From assembly GCA_041687755.1 (NCBI GenBank), contig JBDNJM010000124.1:1-18056 (forward strand): a DNA stretch of 18,056 nucleotides, in the 5' to 3' direction. Position numbers and translations under genes: made by a program. This DNA is from JBDNJM01 sp041687755. GTDB taxonomy: Bacteria; Planctomycetota; UBA1135; GCA-002686595. Numbering within the stretch: the first letter of the stretch is position 1; each line of letters opens with the position of its first letter. Shown here piece after piece: positions 1-8,348 of the stretch. The notes under the pieces were generated by a model. It made no database searches. It saw only the letters and a program-made list of their open reading frames with translations, and had not been told where the DNA came from.

Positions 1-147
1 AAGCACCACAAGTACGTCACCGTCGTCGTGGACCACGACACCGCTCGCATCGTCTGGGCTTGCGAAGGGAAGAATGCAGCCACCCTGAGCCGGTTCTTCG
101 AGGAACTGGGGGCGGAGCGCCGAGCCCTGCTGGAGTCGATCGGTTCT
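1..147 (+). pseudogene. ISL3-type transposase fragment (truncated at both ends)
   Basis: Frame 1 is open from the first base and reads KHHKYVTVVVDHDTARIVWA, then EGKNAATLSRFFEELGAERR. This matches the start of the DDE catalytic domain of ISL3-family transposases: a β-strand carrying the first catalytic Asp (VVVDHD), then a segment ending in a helix of the 'ATL..FF.ELG.ER' type. Similarity stops after about codon 48 (ALLESI), just where the next conserved Asp segment is expected. The frame then runs on, without its own stop, into DNA antisense to the sulfatase-like gene. The 5' part lies outside the window. I infer an insertion-sequence remnant. No terminal inverted repeat could be recognised, so the element's edge is not defined. 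The family call rests on remembered motifs only. Confidence 0.65.
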
Positions 148-218
148 TGGGGGCGGGAGGCCGAGCGATGCCTGCTCGTGTTGCTCGCCTGCCAGGAAGG
201 GCCCCGGGCCCGCGACGC

Positions 219-2183
219 TCACTCCGATGTATCGGGCGAGGGGGCGTTCTCGGGATCCGGTCCAGGCGCGTCCTGCTCGGTGTCTTCGAAGGTCGGCTCG
301 CCGTCGAGGTAACCGAGCGCCTGCAGGGCCTGCAAGGACGCGCCGCCGGTCGCTTCTGCCGCGGAGCCGTCCGAGTTGTCGGGCCACCAGGGGCGCACGT
401 CGCGGACGTAGGTGACCAGCTCGCGGAACAGCTCGGGGTGCTCGGCGGAGACGTCGCTGATCGCGTGTTCGTCGGTGCGCAGGTCGAACAGCTCCCAGGT
501 CTCGTCGCCGTTCTCGTCGGTGCGCACGATCTTGTAGGGGCCGGAGTAGGCGGCCAGCTTGAACTTGTCGGCCTCGTGGAAGTCGCGGTCTTCGACCCAG
601 ACGAAGCGGTCGGTCGGCGGGTCGCCTTGGGTGAGGTCGAGGCCGGTGGAGGACTCGAGCGGCGGCAGGCCGGCGAGGCCGAGGAGGGTGGGGGTGACGT
701 CGACGCCGGAGACGGGGGCGTCGCTGTCGCCGGCTAGCGAGGTGTCGTTCGGCACGCGCAGGAGCATCGGGATCGAGACCTGGGGCTCGAGGATGTCGTC
801 GTGGCCGTAGACGTCGTCCTCGCCGAAGGCTTCGCCGTGGTCGCTGGTCATCAGGACGGCGATGCGCTGTTCGTCGAGGTCGAACTGGGCGAGGAAGTCG
901 TTTACGCGTTGGTCGAGGCGCCACATCTCGGCGTCGTAGAGGTCGAGCAGGTGGCGGTCGTCGGCGTCGTCGGGCTGGTAGCCCTTTTCGTAGCCGTCGC
1001 TGCGGAAGGCGTGCCCGTCCATCGGGCCGCCGTATTCGGCGACCCAGGCTTCGAGGGCCTCGGCGTCCGGCGTGTATGGGTGGTGCACGTCGAACAGGTT
1101 GATCATGCAGAACCACGGGCGCGGGTCGCCGTTGCCGATCCAGTCGGTGGCCTCACCGAGCACCTCGTTCGCGGGGCGCTGGAAGTCTTCGATCCAGTGG
1201 GGGTTGCCGTTCTTGGCGAGCGCGGGCACGAACTTGGCGGCGGCGGACTGCAGGTCGTGCACGAGGCCCCAGGCGTAGGAGTCGCAGACGGCGGGGTCGA
1301 CGCGGTCGCCGTAGGTCTCGAAGCCGCGGGAGATGCCGGTGGCGGAGCGCAGCACGCCGGTGCCGACGAAGGCGCCGGTGCGGTAGCCGGCTTCGGCGAG
1401 GCGCTGCTGCAGGAGCGGGCCGGTGCGCTCTTCATCGGCGCTGCTGGCGAGCAGGCGGGCGCCGTGCTCGCTGGGCAGCAGACCCGACAGCATCGAGAGG
1501 TGGCTGGTGAACGTGTAGTGGGTGACCGAGTGCGCGCGGCTGTAGCGGCGCGAGGAGTCGGCGAGCGCGGCGAGTTCGGGCGTGGTTTCGCGCTCGTAGC
1601 CGAACATTGAGAACGACGGGCGGCGGGCGGTGTCCCAGATCAGCAGCAGCAGGTTGGGGCGCTCGGCGGCGCCGGCAGCGACCTCGATGTCGGGGTCGGC
1701 GGAGCGCGGGGAGTCGAACCTCGGCGGCAGCAGCAGGCCGATGGCGATCGACGAGATGGTGATCTCGGCGGCGGACCAGGGCGCGGGCCGGCGGGAGGTC
1801 AGTCCGAACAGCACGCGAGCGGCGAGGGCGACCGCGGCGGCGGACAGGCCGGCTTCAATCCACGGCCGCGGGCTCTTGAGGCCGGCAAGGTTTGCGTCGA
1901 GTCCGGTGTGTCGATTGATCGCGGCGTGGCCGACGACGGCCATGCCGACGAGCGCGACGAGCCACCAGACGCGGATCTGGCCGCGCTCGGGCTGAACGCG
2001 CTCGCGCGTGACCAGCGCGACCAGGGGCAGGCAGAGGAGGCAGGCGGCGAAGTAGACCGGCACGGTCTCGACGAAGAGCGCCGCAGACGTCGGGCGGTGC
2101 GGGAGCTGCAGGCGCGTCGCGACGCTGTCGACCGCTGCCAGCACGAGGGCCGCGGGGATGGCGGAGAACAACAGCTTAAGCAT
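219..2183 (-). CDS. Membrane-anchored sulfatase / alkaline-phosphatase superfamily enzyme
   Basis: The 654-residue protein has about five hydrophobic N-terminal segments (roughly residues 1-20, 38-60, 72-90, 109-129, 139-153), followed by an extracytoplasmic catalytic domain from about residue 175. Superfamily motifs are clear: LLLLIWDTAR with metal-ligand Asp184, then FGYERETTP, a nucleophile segment YTFTSHLSMLSG (223-234), HHPY at 367-370, TSDHGEAFG with Asp448 and His449, and His461 in YGHDD. The nucleophile position (C/S-x-P-S-R in true sulfatases) is occupied by Thr224, so formylglycine cannot form there. Known Thr-nucleophile relatives are lipoteichoic-acid synthases and phosphoethanolamine or phosphoglycerol transferases, so a transferase or phosphodiesterase acting on an envelope polymer is a fair inference. 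The C-terminus ends in an acidic, Pro-rich tail. It lies 95 bp downstream of the flippase on the same strand. The ATG at 2183 has no obvious Shine-Dalgarno sequence. Confidence 0.87.
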   Translation of the reverse strand: MLKLLFSAIPAALVLAAVDSVATRLQLPHRPTSAALFVETVPVYFAACLLCLPLVALVTRERVQPERGQIRVWWLVALVGMAVVGHAAINRHTGLDANLAGLKSPRPWIEAGLSAAAVALAARVLFGLTSRRPAPWSAAEITISSIAIGLLLPPRFDSPRSADPDIEVAAGAAERPNLLLLIWDTARRPSFSMFGYERETTPELAALADSSRRYSRAHSVTHYTFTSHLSMLSGLLPSEHGARLLASSADEERTGPLLQQRLAEAGYRTGAFVGTGVLRSATGISRGFETYGDRVDPAVCDSYAWGLVHDLQSAAAKFVPALAKNGNPHWIEDFQRPANEVLGEATDWIGNGDPRPWFCMINLFDVHHPYTPDAEALEAWVAEYGGPMDGHAFRSDGYEKGYQPDDADDRHLLDLYDAEMWRLDQRVNDFLAQFDLDEQRIAVLMTSDHGEAFGEDDVYGHDDILEPQVSIPMLLRVPNDTSLAGDSDAPVSGVDVTPTLLGLAGLPPLESSTGLDLTQGDPPTDRFVWVEDRDFHEADKFKLAAYSGPYKIVRTDENGDETWELFDLRTDEHAISDVSAEHPELFRELVTYVRDVRPWWPDNSDGSAAEATGGASLQALQALGYLDGEPTFEDTEQDAPGPDPENAPSPDTSE

Positions 2184-2278
2184 CGGCGGTGGGGGGCGCG
2201 GGGCGGGAGCTGATCGGGTGCACGTGAGAAGGCACCGCGGAGGCGCCGGGCAGGCACCAGGGCCTGAACCAGGCGTGC

Positions 2279-3910
2279 TCAGGCGGCCGGCGACCTGCCG
2301 AGGCGGGCGCGCAAGGCACCGTGGAGCCGCTGGCGATCGTCGAGTCCGAGCACCCCCTTGTACAGGACGAAGGAAAGCACGGCGAAGATCGCAAGCTTGA
2401 CGGCGACCGCGACCGCCAGGACCGAGACCTCGTGGGGCGGGAAGCGCCGGTCAAGCTCCAGCGTCAGCGCGCAGGCCAGCCCCATCATGAGAAAGCACAA
2501 GCCCAGCCGGCGGTACTCGAAGTGGATTGACATGACCGACTTGGCGGCGAGCAGCCCGAGCAGGGCCAGGAACCCGAAAGTCAGGAGCGTGGCGAGGCCG
2601 GACCCGATGAAGCCGAACTTGGGCACCAGCGCGAAGTTCAGCGCGACGTTCACGATGACCGCGATGCCGTTGATCCACACCAGCGGCTTGGTGCGCTTGG
2701 CGATGTACAGCGGGATCTGGGTCAGGTGGTACAGCGACCAAAACAGGTAGCCGGCGCTGATGAACGGGATCACCTTCCAGGCGAACACGTACTTGCGCCC
2801 GTCCGGCATGAAGTACAGGACCTCGCGGCTGATCAGGACGACGCCGAGGCTGGCGATCGTCATCGCGAGGATGCCGTAGGTCGAGACGCGGCTGAGGTTG
2901 TTGGCCTGCTCTTCGGGGTCCTTCACGTCGTAGATCCACGGGTGGAAGATCTGGACGAAGGGGCCTAGCAGGGCGGCCGTGACGACGAAGCCGATCTTGT
3001 AGCCGACGCCGTAGATGCCGACCTGGGCCAGGCCGTCGCCGTAGTGGACGAAGTGCTCGGCCGAGCCGTCCTCGGGCACCAGCAGCTCCAGGAGCCGGCG
3101 GTCGCCGTAGTGCAGTAGCAGCTGGAACAGCCCGACGGGGATCAGAGGCAGGCTGTAGATGACGATCGGACGCAGGTGCGCCCAGGAGAACTGGAGGCCG
3201 ACCCGCGTGAGAGTCCAGCCCGTGATGAACAAGGTCAGCAGCGCCTCGCCGACGAGGATCGGCATCAGCATGCCGATCGGACCCCAGTCGAGCACCAGCA
3301 CCAGGATGATCCGCAGGCTGAGCTCGAACACGAGCTTGATCAGCTGGATCAGCGCAAAGGTCCCCGAGCGCTTCAGGATCTGCAGGTAGTACAGGCCGCA
3401 CTGGCTGCAGAGCTGGAACGGGATCGTCAGCAGCGCGATCAGGACCAGTCGGCTGATGGTCCAGGAGCCCTCGCTGTTCTCGGACGAGATCAGGATGGGC
3501 GCCAGCTCGTCGCGGAACAGGACCATCACGCCGACGACGGTCCAGGAGAGCACCCCGATCAGCAGCGTCACGCCGCTCACGACCTTGGCCCGATCCTCCT
3601 CGCGCTCGTGGTCGAAGTAGTGCCGGGTCATGCCCGACAGCAGGTTGTAGCCCAGGATCTGGACCAGCGAGGCCAGCAGCAGGTCCGCCAGGTCCACGGC
3701 CCCGAACTCGCGCTCGTTCAGGAAGCGCGCAAACACGAACACCATCACGAACCCGATCGCGCGACCGAGGATCGGGACCATGCTGTACATGGCCGTGTGC
3801 CGGAACAGCTGGGTTAGACCCTGGACCGAACGGCGCTCCACGACGGGGTCGCTGCCCTTTGGGGTAGGGGCCTCGGGGGTGGGGGCCTCAGGTTCGGGAG
3901 GGGAGGGCAT
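2279..3910 (-). CDS. Wzx-like oligosaccharide/polysaccharide flippase (MOP superfamily)
   Basis: The 543-residue protein has many hydrophobic segments, consistent with the 12-14 membrane helices of Wzx/RfbX/MATE-type exporters. After a short Pro-rich cytoplasmic leader with a PEAPTP repeat (residues 1-25) comes the typical first unit: a Gln/Arg-rich amphipathic start, a long hydrophobic helix (about 45-64), then ARFLNEREFGAVDLADLLL, which is the usual 'R.L...efG...l' pattern of polysaccharide flippases. By family knowledge these proteins move lipid-linked glycan units across the inner membrane. The substrate cannot be read from the sequence. The gene starts 20 bp after the methyltransferase stop, so the two are probably co-transcribed. 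The downstream sulfatase-superfamily enzyme fits a surface glycan context. No glycosyltransferase adjoins it in this window. The ATG at 3910 lacks a clear Shine-Dalgarno sequence. Confidence 0.88.
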   Translation of the reverse strand: MPSPPEPEAPTPEAPTPKGSDPVVERRSVQGLTQLFRHTAMYSMVPILGRAIGFVMVFVFARFLNEREFGAVDLADLLLASLVQILGYNLLSGMTRHYFDHEREEDRAKVVSGVTLLIGVLSWTVVGVMVLFRDELAPILISSENSEGSWTISRLVLIALLTIPFQLCSQCGLYYLQILKRSGTFALIQLIKLVFELSLRIILVLVLDWGPIGMLMPILVGEALLTLFITGWTLTRVGLQFSWAHLRPIVIYSLPLIPVGLFQLLLHYGDRRLLELLVPEDGSAEHFVHYGDGLAQVGIYGVGYKIGFVVTAALLGPFVQIFHPWIYDVKDPEEQANNLSRVSTYGILAMTIASLGVVLISREVLYFMPDGRKYVFAWKVIPFISAGYLFWSLYHLTQIPLYIAKRTKPLVWINGIAVIVNVALNFALVPKFGFIGSGLATLLTFGFLALLGLLAAKSVMSIHFEYRRLGLCFLMMGLACALTLELDRRFPPHEVSVLAVAVAVKLAIFAVLSFVLYKGVLGLDDRQRLHGALRARLGRSPAA

Positions 3911-3930
3911 GGGAGAGCGGGGCGGGCCCG

Positions 3931-5205
3931 CTAGGCCTCATCGACCAGGTAGGCGTGGTGCCCTTTGCTCGCGCCGGGGCCCTTCGCCAATCGTGCCACG
4001 AGGAGCAACCCGCGGTTCCTGCCCGAACCACCGTACTTGGCGCCCAAGGCCTCGGGCGGGTCGGGGTGACCGCGCCGGCGGACATCGAGCGGGCCGACGT
4101 CGTGCTCCCGCAGCATGGCCCGCACGGCCTTGCGGTCCAATGGGGCGGAGGCGCGGATTCGGTAGAGGGTGAGCCAGGGGTGGGAGCGGGGCTCGGCCGG
4201 GGAGCCGCCGGCGGTCGGACCTAAAAAGCCCAGCCGGGGCCCCAGCGGGCGCCAGGCCTCGCCGGCGACCAGGGGCAGGAGCCCTGAGCGCAGCAGGGCC
4301 GGGTGCCCCTCGGCGATCCAGGGGGCCTCGCGGGCGGCTTCGGGCTCGAGCGGGGGGAGCCCGCGCTCGGCGGCGTCGGCGGGCGGGCCCTCGAGACGCT
4401 CCTCCCGGTCGCCGTCCACGCGGATCAGGGAGCGGCGGCCGGGAGCGGTGCCCGCGCCGAGGCCGCGGGCCAGGGCGCCGGTCCACAGGGCCAGCTCGCC
4501 GAGCTCGCCGCGGGCCGAGCCGCGGGCGACCCATTGCCAGGCGTGGTCGAGGCCGGCGGGGAGGCTCAGGGTGGCCGGATCGAGCGCGGGACCGAGCTTG
4601 ATGCAGGCCCCGGCCGCGCTCGCGCAGAGCTCCAGGAGCGGTCTGGCGGGGGGCGACCAGCGCGCCGGATCGAGCTCGCGCCGCCCGCTGCTGCGTCGAT
4701 CAGGGTCGGCTATCAAGTACTTGTCGGCAAGCGTGGCGATGGGCGGGCGCAGGGCGTCCGCGCGCAGCACCGGTGCGCCCACGCTGGCGAGGTTGCGGCG
4801 CGCGTGCCCGGCCGCCTCCCTGTCGCGCTCCGCCGCCACCACGCGCAGCCCCGCCCGGGCCAGCTCAAAGGCGTCGCCGCCGCCGCCGCAGGTCAGGTCG
4901 AGCACCGTGGCCCCAGCGGCCCGGGCCGCGATCCAACGCGCCCGGGCGCGCGCGACGTCCCGATGGCTCGACTGCTCCAGGGCCTTCGAGGACAGCATCC
5001 ACACGTGCTCGGGGTCCAGCTTGGCCCGCGCCCGGCGCGCGCGCTCGACGAGGCCAGCGAGCGCCCGCGCGTCCTCGGCCGAGTGCTCGGCGCGCAAATG
5101 CTCCACGAGCCGCAGGCCCTCGGGCCCCTCGTCCCGGAGCGCGGCGACGGCGGCGACCCAGCGCTCGGTCGGGCCGCTTTTCTCAAACGTGGGACGGTTG
5201 GACAT
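3931..5205 (-). CDS. Class I SAM-dependent methyltransferase with THUMP-like C-terminal domain
   Basis: This is a 424-residue protein with an N-terminal helical region (1-95), a Rossmann-type methyltransferase core and a C-terminal THUMP-like domain. SAM motif I is plain: VLDLTCGGGGDAFELA at about residues 101-116, followed by VVAAERD, the acidic end of strand 2. ADPDRRSSGRR (about 166-176) occupies the motif IV position. The last ~75 residues (YRIRASAPLDRKAVRAML to GHHAYLVD) resemble the THUMP-like domain found at the end of this family. The family is presumed to act on RNA, but the substrate is not established and I do not assign one. A longer frame starts at 5340, but its extra 45 residues are low-complexity and run into the shared upstream region. 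MSNRPTFEK at 5205 is therefore the better start. It heads a probable minus-strand operon with the flippase. Confidence 0.85.
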   Translation of the reverse strand: MSNRPTFEKSGPTERWVAAVAALRDEGPEGLRLVEHLRAEHSAEDARALAGLVERARRARAKLDPEHVWMLSSKALEQSSHRDVARARARWIAARAAGATVLDLTCGGGGDAFELARAGLRVVAAERDREAAGHARRNLASVGAPVLRADALRPPIATLADKYLIADPDRRSSGRRELDPARWSPPARPLLELCASAAGACIKLGPALDPATLSLPAGLDHAWQWVARGSARGELGELALWTGALARGLGAGTAPGRRSLIRVDGDREERLEGPPADAAERGLPPLEPEAAREAPWIAEGHPALLRSGLLPLVAGEAWRPLGPRLGFLGPTAGGSPAEPRSHPWLTLYRIRASAPLDRKAVRAMLREHDVGPLDVRRRGHPDPPEALGAKYGGSGRNRGLLLVARLAKGPGASKGHHAYLVDEA

Positions 5206-5433
5206 GGCTAGGCGGCTTCTCAAGCCCGGGACGGGAGCGCTCCCTTGGATGGGACTGGTCGCAGAGAGTACTCCTGTAGGACGGTGAGCGCGCCGCCTGT
5301 CGAACGGCAGGAACCTTCGGCGCGCCATCGCTTTACGCACAACGTCACAACGCGACGTCCGCGGCCGGCCCTTTTTAAGGAGGGGGGACGGTTCAAACGA
5401 CGGCGCCCCTTACCCCCCGAACGGAGGCCCCCC

Positions 5434-7389
5434 ATGGGTCGCATTCTTGTCATTGAGGACGAGCCCGGTACGCAGCTCCTGCTGCAGTCCCGACTCCAGG
5501 ACCTGGGCCACGAAGTGGTCACCGCACCGACCGGTGCGATGGGAGTGATGGAGGCCCGTTCGGGGCGCTTCGACCTGTTCCTCGTGGACGTGATGCTGGG
5601 ATCGGGCATCGACGGCTACGAGGTCACGCGGCGGATCAAGGGCATGCCCCACACGCACGGCGTGCCGGTCGTGCTGGTCTCCGGTCAGGTCAAGGGCCGC
5701 GAGGAGCTGCACCGCGGCTACGAGGCGGGCTGCGAGTCGTTCCTGATCAAGGGCGACATGACCCTGCTCGAGGACGTCGTGCGGGCGATGCTGCGGATCA
5801 AGTCGTTGCAGGACGACCTGGGCCTGCAGAACCGCCTGCTGGACGATCACAACAAGCGGCTCCAGGAGGAGAAGGCGCGCGGCGCCGACCTCGAGGTGGC
5901 TCTGCGCGAGCAGTCCGCCGGGCCCGGCCCGCTGCGCGACCTGGCTTCGGCCAGGGCCTGCGCGATGTTGGTCGTGGGCGCCGACGGCGTCGTGGCGCTG
6001 GTCGACCGCGGGGCGCGCGAGATCTTCGGCAAGGACCTGGAGGGCAAGGCGCTCGGCCAGTTGGCCAATGGCACCGGTCTCGAGGCCTACGTTCGCGACG
6101 CGCGCACCGAGCCGCGCGAGGGCTTCCGCTTCGACCTGGCCGGAGCCTCCAGCCGCGAGGCGCGCAAGCTGACCGCGAACATCGTGCCCCTGATGGTGCG
6201 TCCCGGCCACGCCGATCGCGGCTACAAGGTCGTGCTGCTGCAGGACGCAGGCAAGCGCCAGGCCGCCGCCGAGATGCTGCGCCTGACCGAACAGGGCGTG
6301 CCGCGCCGCGAGCTGGGCCCCCTGGTCGAAGCCGCGCGCTACTCGTTCCACCCCTCGTCGCTGCTGGGCATCAGCCCGCAGATTTCCGACCTGCGCGCCG
6401 AGATCATGCGCATCGCGCCCCAGAGTTACCCGGTGCTGGCCACCGGTGAAGCGGGCGTCGGCAAGGCGCGCAGCGCCCGCGCGCTGCACTTCGGCGCGAG
6501 CCGCTCCGGTCCCTTCGTGCCGCTCGACTGCGGCTCGATTTCGACCGACGGAATCGAGAGCGAGCTGTTCGGACACGCGAAGGGCGCGTTCCCCGAAGCA
6601 CTCGCAGACCGTCCTGGCCTGGTGTCCCAGGCGCACCTCGGCACGCTCTATCTGTCGCGGCTCGAGTCGCTGCCGATGGTCCTGCAGAAGCGCCTCGCGC
6701 ACTACCTCGAGACCGGCAACCTGCGGCGCATGGGCGCCAAGAAGGAAGAGCGGCCGAAGACGCGCATCGTCGGCTCGATGATGATGAGCCCGGAGCAAGC
6801 GATCGCGTCCAAGCGCCTCGATCCGGACCTCCTCAGCCTGATGTCGCGCATCTGCCTCGAGATCTCGCCGCTGCGCGAGCGGCTCGTGGATGTGCCGATC
6901 CTGGCCCAAGCCTTCCTAGCCCGCTTCGGCGCCGCGCTGGGCACGCCGGAGTTCTCGAACGACGCCCTGTGGGTGCTCGAGAACTACGACTGGCCGGGCA
7001 ACGTGCGCGAGCTCGAGGGCTTCATCGAACGCGCCTGCGCCGCGGCCGAGCAGCCGGTGATCGACGTCGAGCACCTGCCCCAGGCACTGCGCGATCTGCA
7101 GTCGAAGCTCGTCGAGCGCAACCAAATCGCCCCGGCCCGCCGGCGCGAAGAGCGCACGGCCGGCACGCACCTGCCGAACCACTTCGGAATGGCGCGTTCG
7201 AGCGCCCAGTCGAACGGCGGCAACGGCGCCCTGGCGACCGAAGAGGAGATCAGCCTCGAGCTGTACGAGAAGAAGGCCCTGCTGCACGCCCTCGACCGCA
7301 CGGGCGGCGACAAGCTGGCTGCCGCGCGCTTGCTGAAGATCGGCAAGAGCACCCTGTACCGCAAGCTGAAGCGCTACGACATCAAGTAA
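5434..7389 (+). CDS. NtrC-like response regulator with degenerate AAA+ domain (REC-coiled coil-PAS-like-AAA+-Fis HTH)
   Basis: The start is ATG 5434, preceded by GGAGG at 5423-5427. An upstream in-frame extension to 5245 is non-conserved and rejected. The protein has 651 residues. Residues 1-125 form an intact receiver: Glu8/Asp9/Glu10, phospho-acceptor Asp52, Ser83 and Lys106. Residues 126-160 look like a coiled coil and 170-270 like a PAS-type sensor. Residues 308-555 align with σ54-activator AAA+ domains. Walker A is kept (GEAGVGK, 338-344). The σ54-contact loop GAFTGA reads GAFPEA (384-389), and the Walker B Asp-Glu is replaced in LGTLYLSRL (402-410). The arginine-finger segment is also altered, while WPGNVREL (520-527) survives. 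Residues 608-651 are a Fis-type HTH (AARLLKIGKSTLYRKLK). I infer a phosphorylation-controlled DNA-binding regulator unlikely to hydrolyse ATP or open σ54 promoters. A decayed partial copy lies at 9634-9757. Confidence 0.9.
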   Translation: MGRILVIEDEPGTQLLLQSRLQDLGHEVVTAPTGAMGVMEARSGRFDLFLVDVMLGSGIDGYEVTRRIKGMPHTHGVPVVLVSGQVKGREELHRGYEAGCESFLIKGDMTLLEDVVRAMLRIKSLQDDLGLQNRLLDDHNKRLQEEKARGADLEVALREQSAGPGPLRDLASARACAMLVVGADGVVALVDRGAREIFGKDLEGKALGQLANGTGLEAYVRDARTEPREGFRFDLAGASSREARKLTANIVPLMVRPGHADRGYKVVLLQDAGKRQAAAEMLRLTEQGVPRRELGPLVEAARYSFHPSSLLGISPQISDLRAEIMRIAPQSYPVLATGEAGVGKARSARALHFGASRSGPFVPLDCGSISTDGIESELFGHAKGAFPEALADRPGLVSQAHLGTLYLSRLESLPMVLQKRLAHYLETGNLRRMGAKKEERPKTRIVGSMMMSPEQAIASKRLDPDLLSLMSRICLEISPLRERLVDVPILAQAFLARFGAALGTPEFSNDALWVLENYDWPGNVRELEGFIERACAAAEQPVIDVEHLPQALRDLQSKLVERNQIAPARRREERTAGTHLPNHFGMARSSAQSNGGNGALATEEEISLELYEKKALLHALDRTGGDKLAAARLLKIGKSTLYRKLKRYDIK

Positions 7390-7454
7390 CGAACCTCATA
7401 ATCTGAAGGGCTGGAGAGCTCAAATTCGCCCGGGCCTTCAGCCTGGAGGGATCA

Positions 7455-8348
7455 TTGAAACTACTTAGCATTGAAACGCTCGCAGAGGGCTTGAGGGACG
7501 CTCTTGAAGATGAAGTCCGCCTCCTCGGGACAGTTTTTCTTTGCGGAGCGTCGACAACCGACAAGGGCAAACTCCGCGGGAGTTTTCTTCGGCACGTCAT
7601 TCGCCAAGATCCACCGGACCTGCGCATATATATGCCGGAGCAGCTCTTCGACGATGCCGCGGTAGCCGATCAGGGGCTCATCTCTTTAGAGAACGTGCTG
7701 GCTGGCTCGGTCGACCTGATCGTAATCTTTCCCGAGAGCCCCGGTAGTATCGCGGAGCTTGGCGCGTTTGCAAATCACCCTGAACTCGTAAAGAAACTCG
7801 TTGTCTGCGTTGAGGAGCGCCATGCGCGGGCTAATTCGTTCATCGCGAAGGGGCCTCTCCGTCAAGTCCGTAAAGTGGATCGTAAACGCCTGCTGACCTA
7901 TAAGCCGGGTGCTGAGTTGGGGTTGTTCGAGGACCTTCTCGCGTACTTGCTGGTCGCTCGTCGGCACCGGCGTACAACTCTGGACCCGTCTAGCCCCATC
8001 CATGCCTCTGGGATTCTCCTTGTCGCTCTTTGGGTCGCAGGAACCCTGAATCGCCCCCAGATTCAAAAGCTGTTGAAGTCTATGGGGGCGGTGTCATCGG
8101 GGACTGCAAGGGCCTCTGCGTCTGGAGCAATCTCATTGCGTGTGGCGGATCGTACGATCGTTCGTGGCGTTGATGGCTATTCTCTGGGCCCGCGCGGCTT
8201 GGATCTCGTGCGCGGAGGCGGGGGCGTCGACCTTCTTGTTGTTCCGAGGAGGCTCCAGCTCGACCGTGTCCGGCTTGATGTGCTTGAAAGTACGCTGCGG
8301 CGTGGTATGGTCTTGGCTGGCTCTCGGCGCCGGGCTCACCACTCCTAG
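7455..8348 (+). CDS. Retron effector: nucleoside deoxyribosyltransferase-like domain plus winged helix (Eco1/St85-like)
   Basis: It starts at TTG 7455 with a strong Shine-Dalgarno sequence, GGAGGG, at 7445-7450; it is 297 residues long. Residues 20-165 look like an NDT/TIR-like α/β fold. LLGTVFLCGAS is strand 1, and SVDLIVIFPES is followed by PGSIAELGAFA, in which Glu101 occupies the catalytic-Glu position of NDT-like N-glycosidases. KKLVVCVEER is the next strand. Residues about 184-255 resemble a winged helix ending in GVDGYSLGPRGLDL. This two-part layout is that of effectors in type II-A-like retrons (Ec86/Eco1, St85 relatives). The Eco1 effector is reported to hydrolyse NAD+. It lies 212 bp upstream of the RT, on the same strand, with a candidate ncRNA between. 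The last ~40 residues are Arg-rich and poorly defined. A weak hairpin (7403-7409 with 7435-7441) lies in the leader. Base composition is less GC-rich than the flanks. Confidence 0.82.
   Translation: MKLLSIETLAEGLRDALEDEVRLLGTVFLCGASTTDKGKLRGSFLRHVIRQDPPDLRIYMPEQLFDDAAVADQGLISLENVLAGSVDLIVIFPESPGSIAELGAFANHPELVKKLVVCVEERHARANSFIAKGPLRQVRKVDRKRLLTYKPGAELGLFEDLLAYLLVARRHRRTTLDPSSPIHASGILLVALWVAGTLNRPQIQKLLKSMGAVSSGTARASASGAISLRVADRTIVRGVDGYSLGPRGLDLVRGGGGVDLLVVPRRLQLDRVRLDVLESTLRRGMVLAGSRRRAHHS
8284..8311 (+). promoter_or_regulatory. Candidate σ70-type promoter for the retron ncRNA
   Basis: TTGAAA (8284-8289) and TATGGT (8306-8311) are separated by 16 nt, matching 5/6 and 4/6 of the σ70 consensus. 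The predicted transcript would start near 8318, about 30 nt before the putative branching AGC. It lies inside the 3' end of the effector gene. Independent transcription of msr-msd is sensible because the RNA is needed at higher levels than the effector, but that is inference. Confidence 0.35.

Noticed and set aside
801..1610. Long plus-strand open frame antisense to the sulfatase-like gene
   Set aside because: Low-complexity Val/Gly/Glu-rich translation with no motif; a by-product of GC-rich codons of the real minus-strand gene.
219..2183. Formylglycine-dependent sulfatase
   Set aside because: The nucleophile position is Thr224 in TFTSH, which cannot be converted to formylglycine.
4169..5287. 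372-residue plus-strand frame antisense to the methyltransferase
   Set aside because: Arg/Ser/Pro-rich shadow; the minus strand carries clear SAM-binding motifs.
5410..6909. 499-residue minus-strand frame opposite the response regulator
   Set aside because: Gln/Arg/His-rich translation without motifs, while the plus strand encodes recognisable REC, AAA+ and HTH domains.
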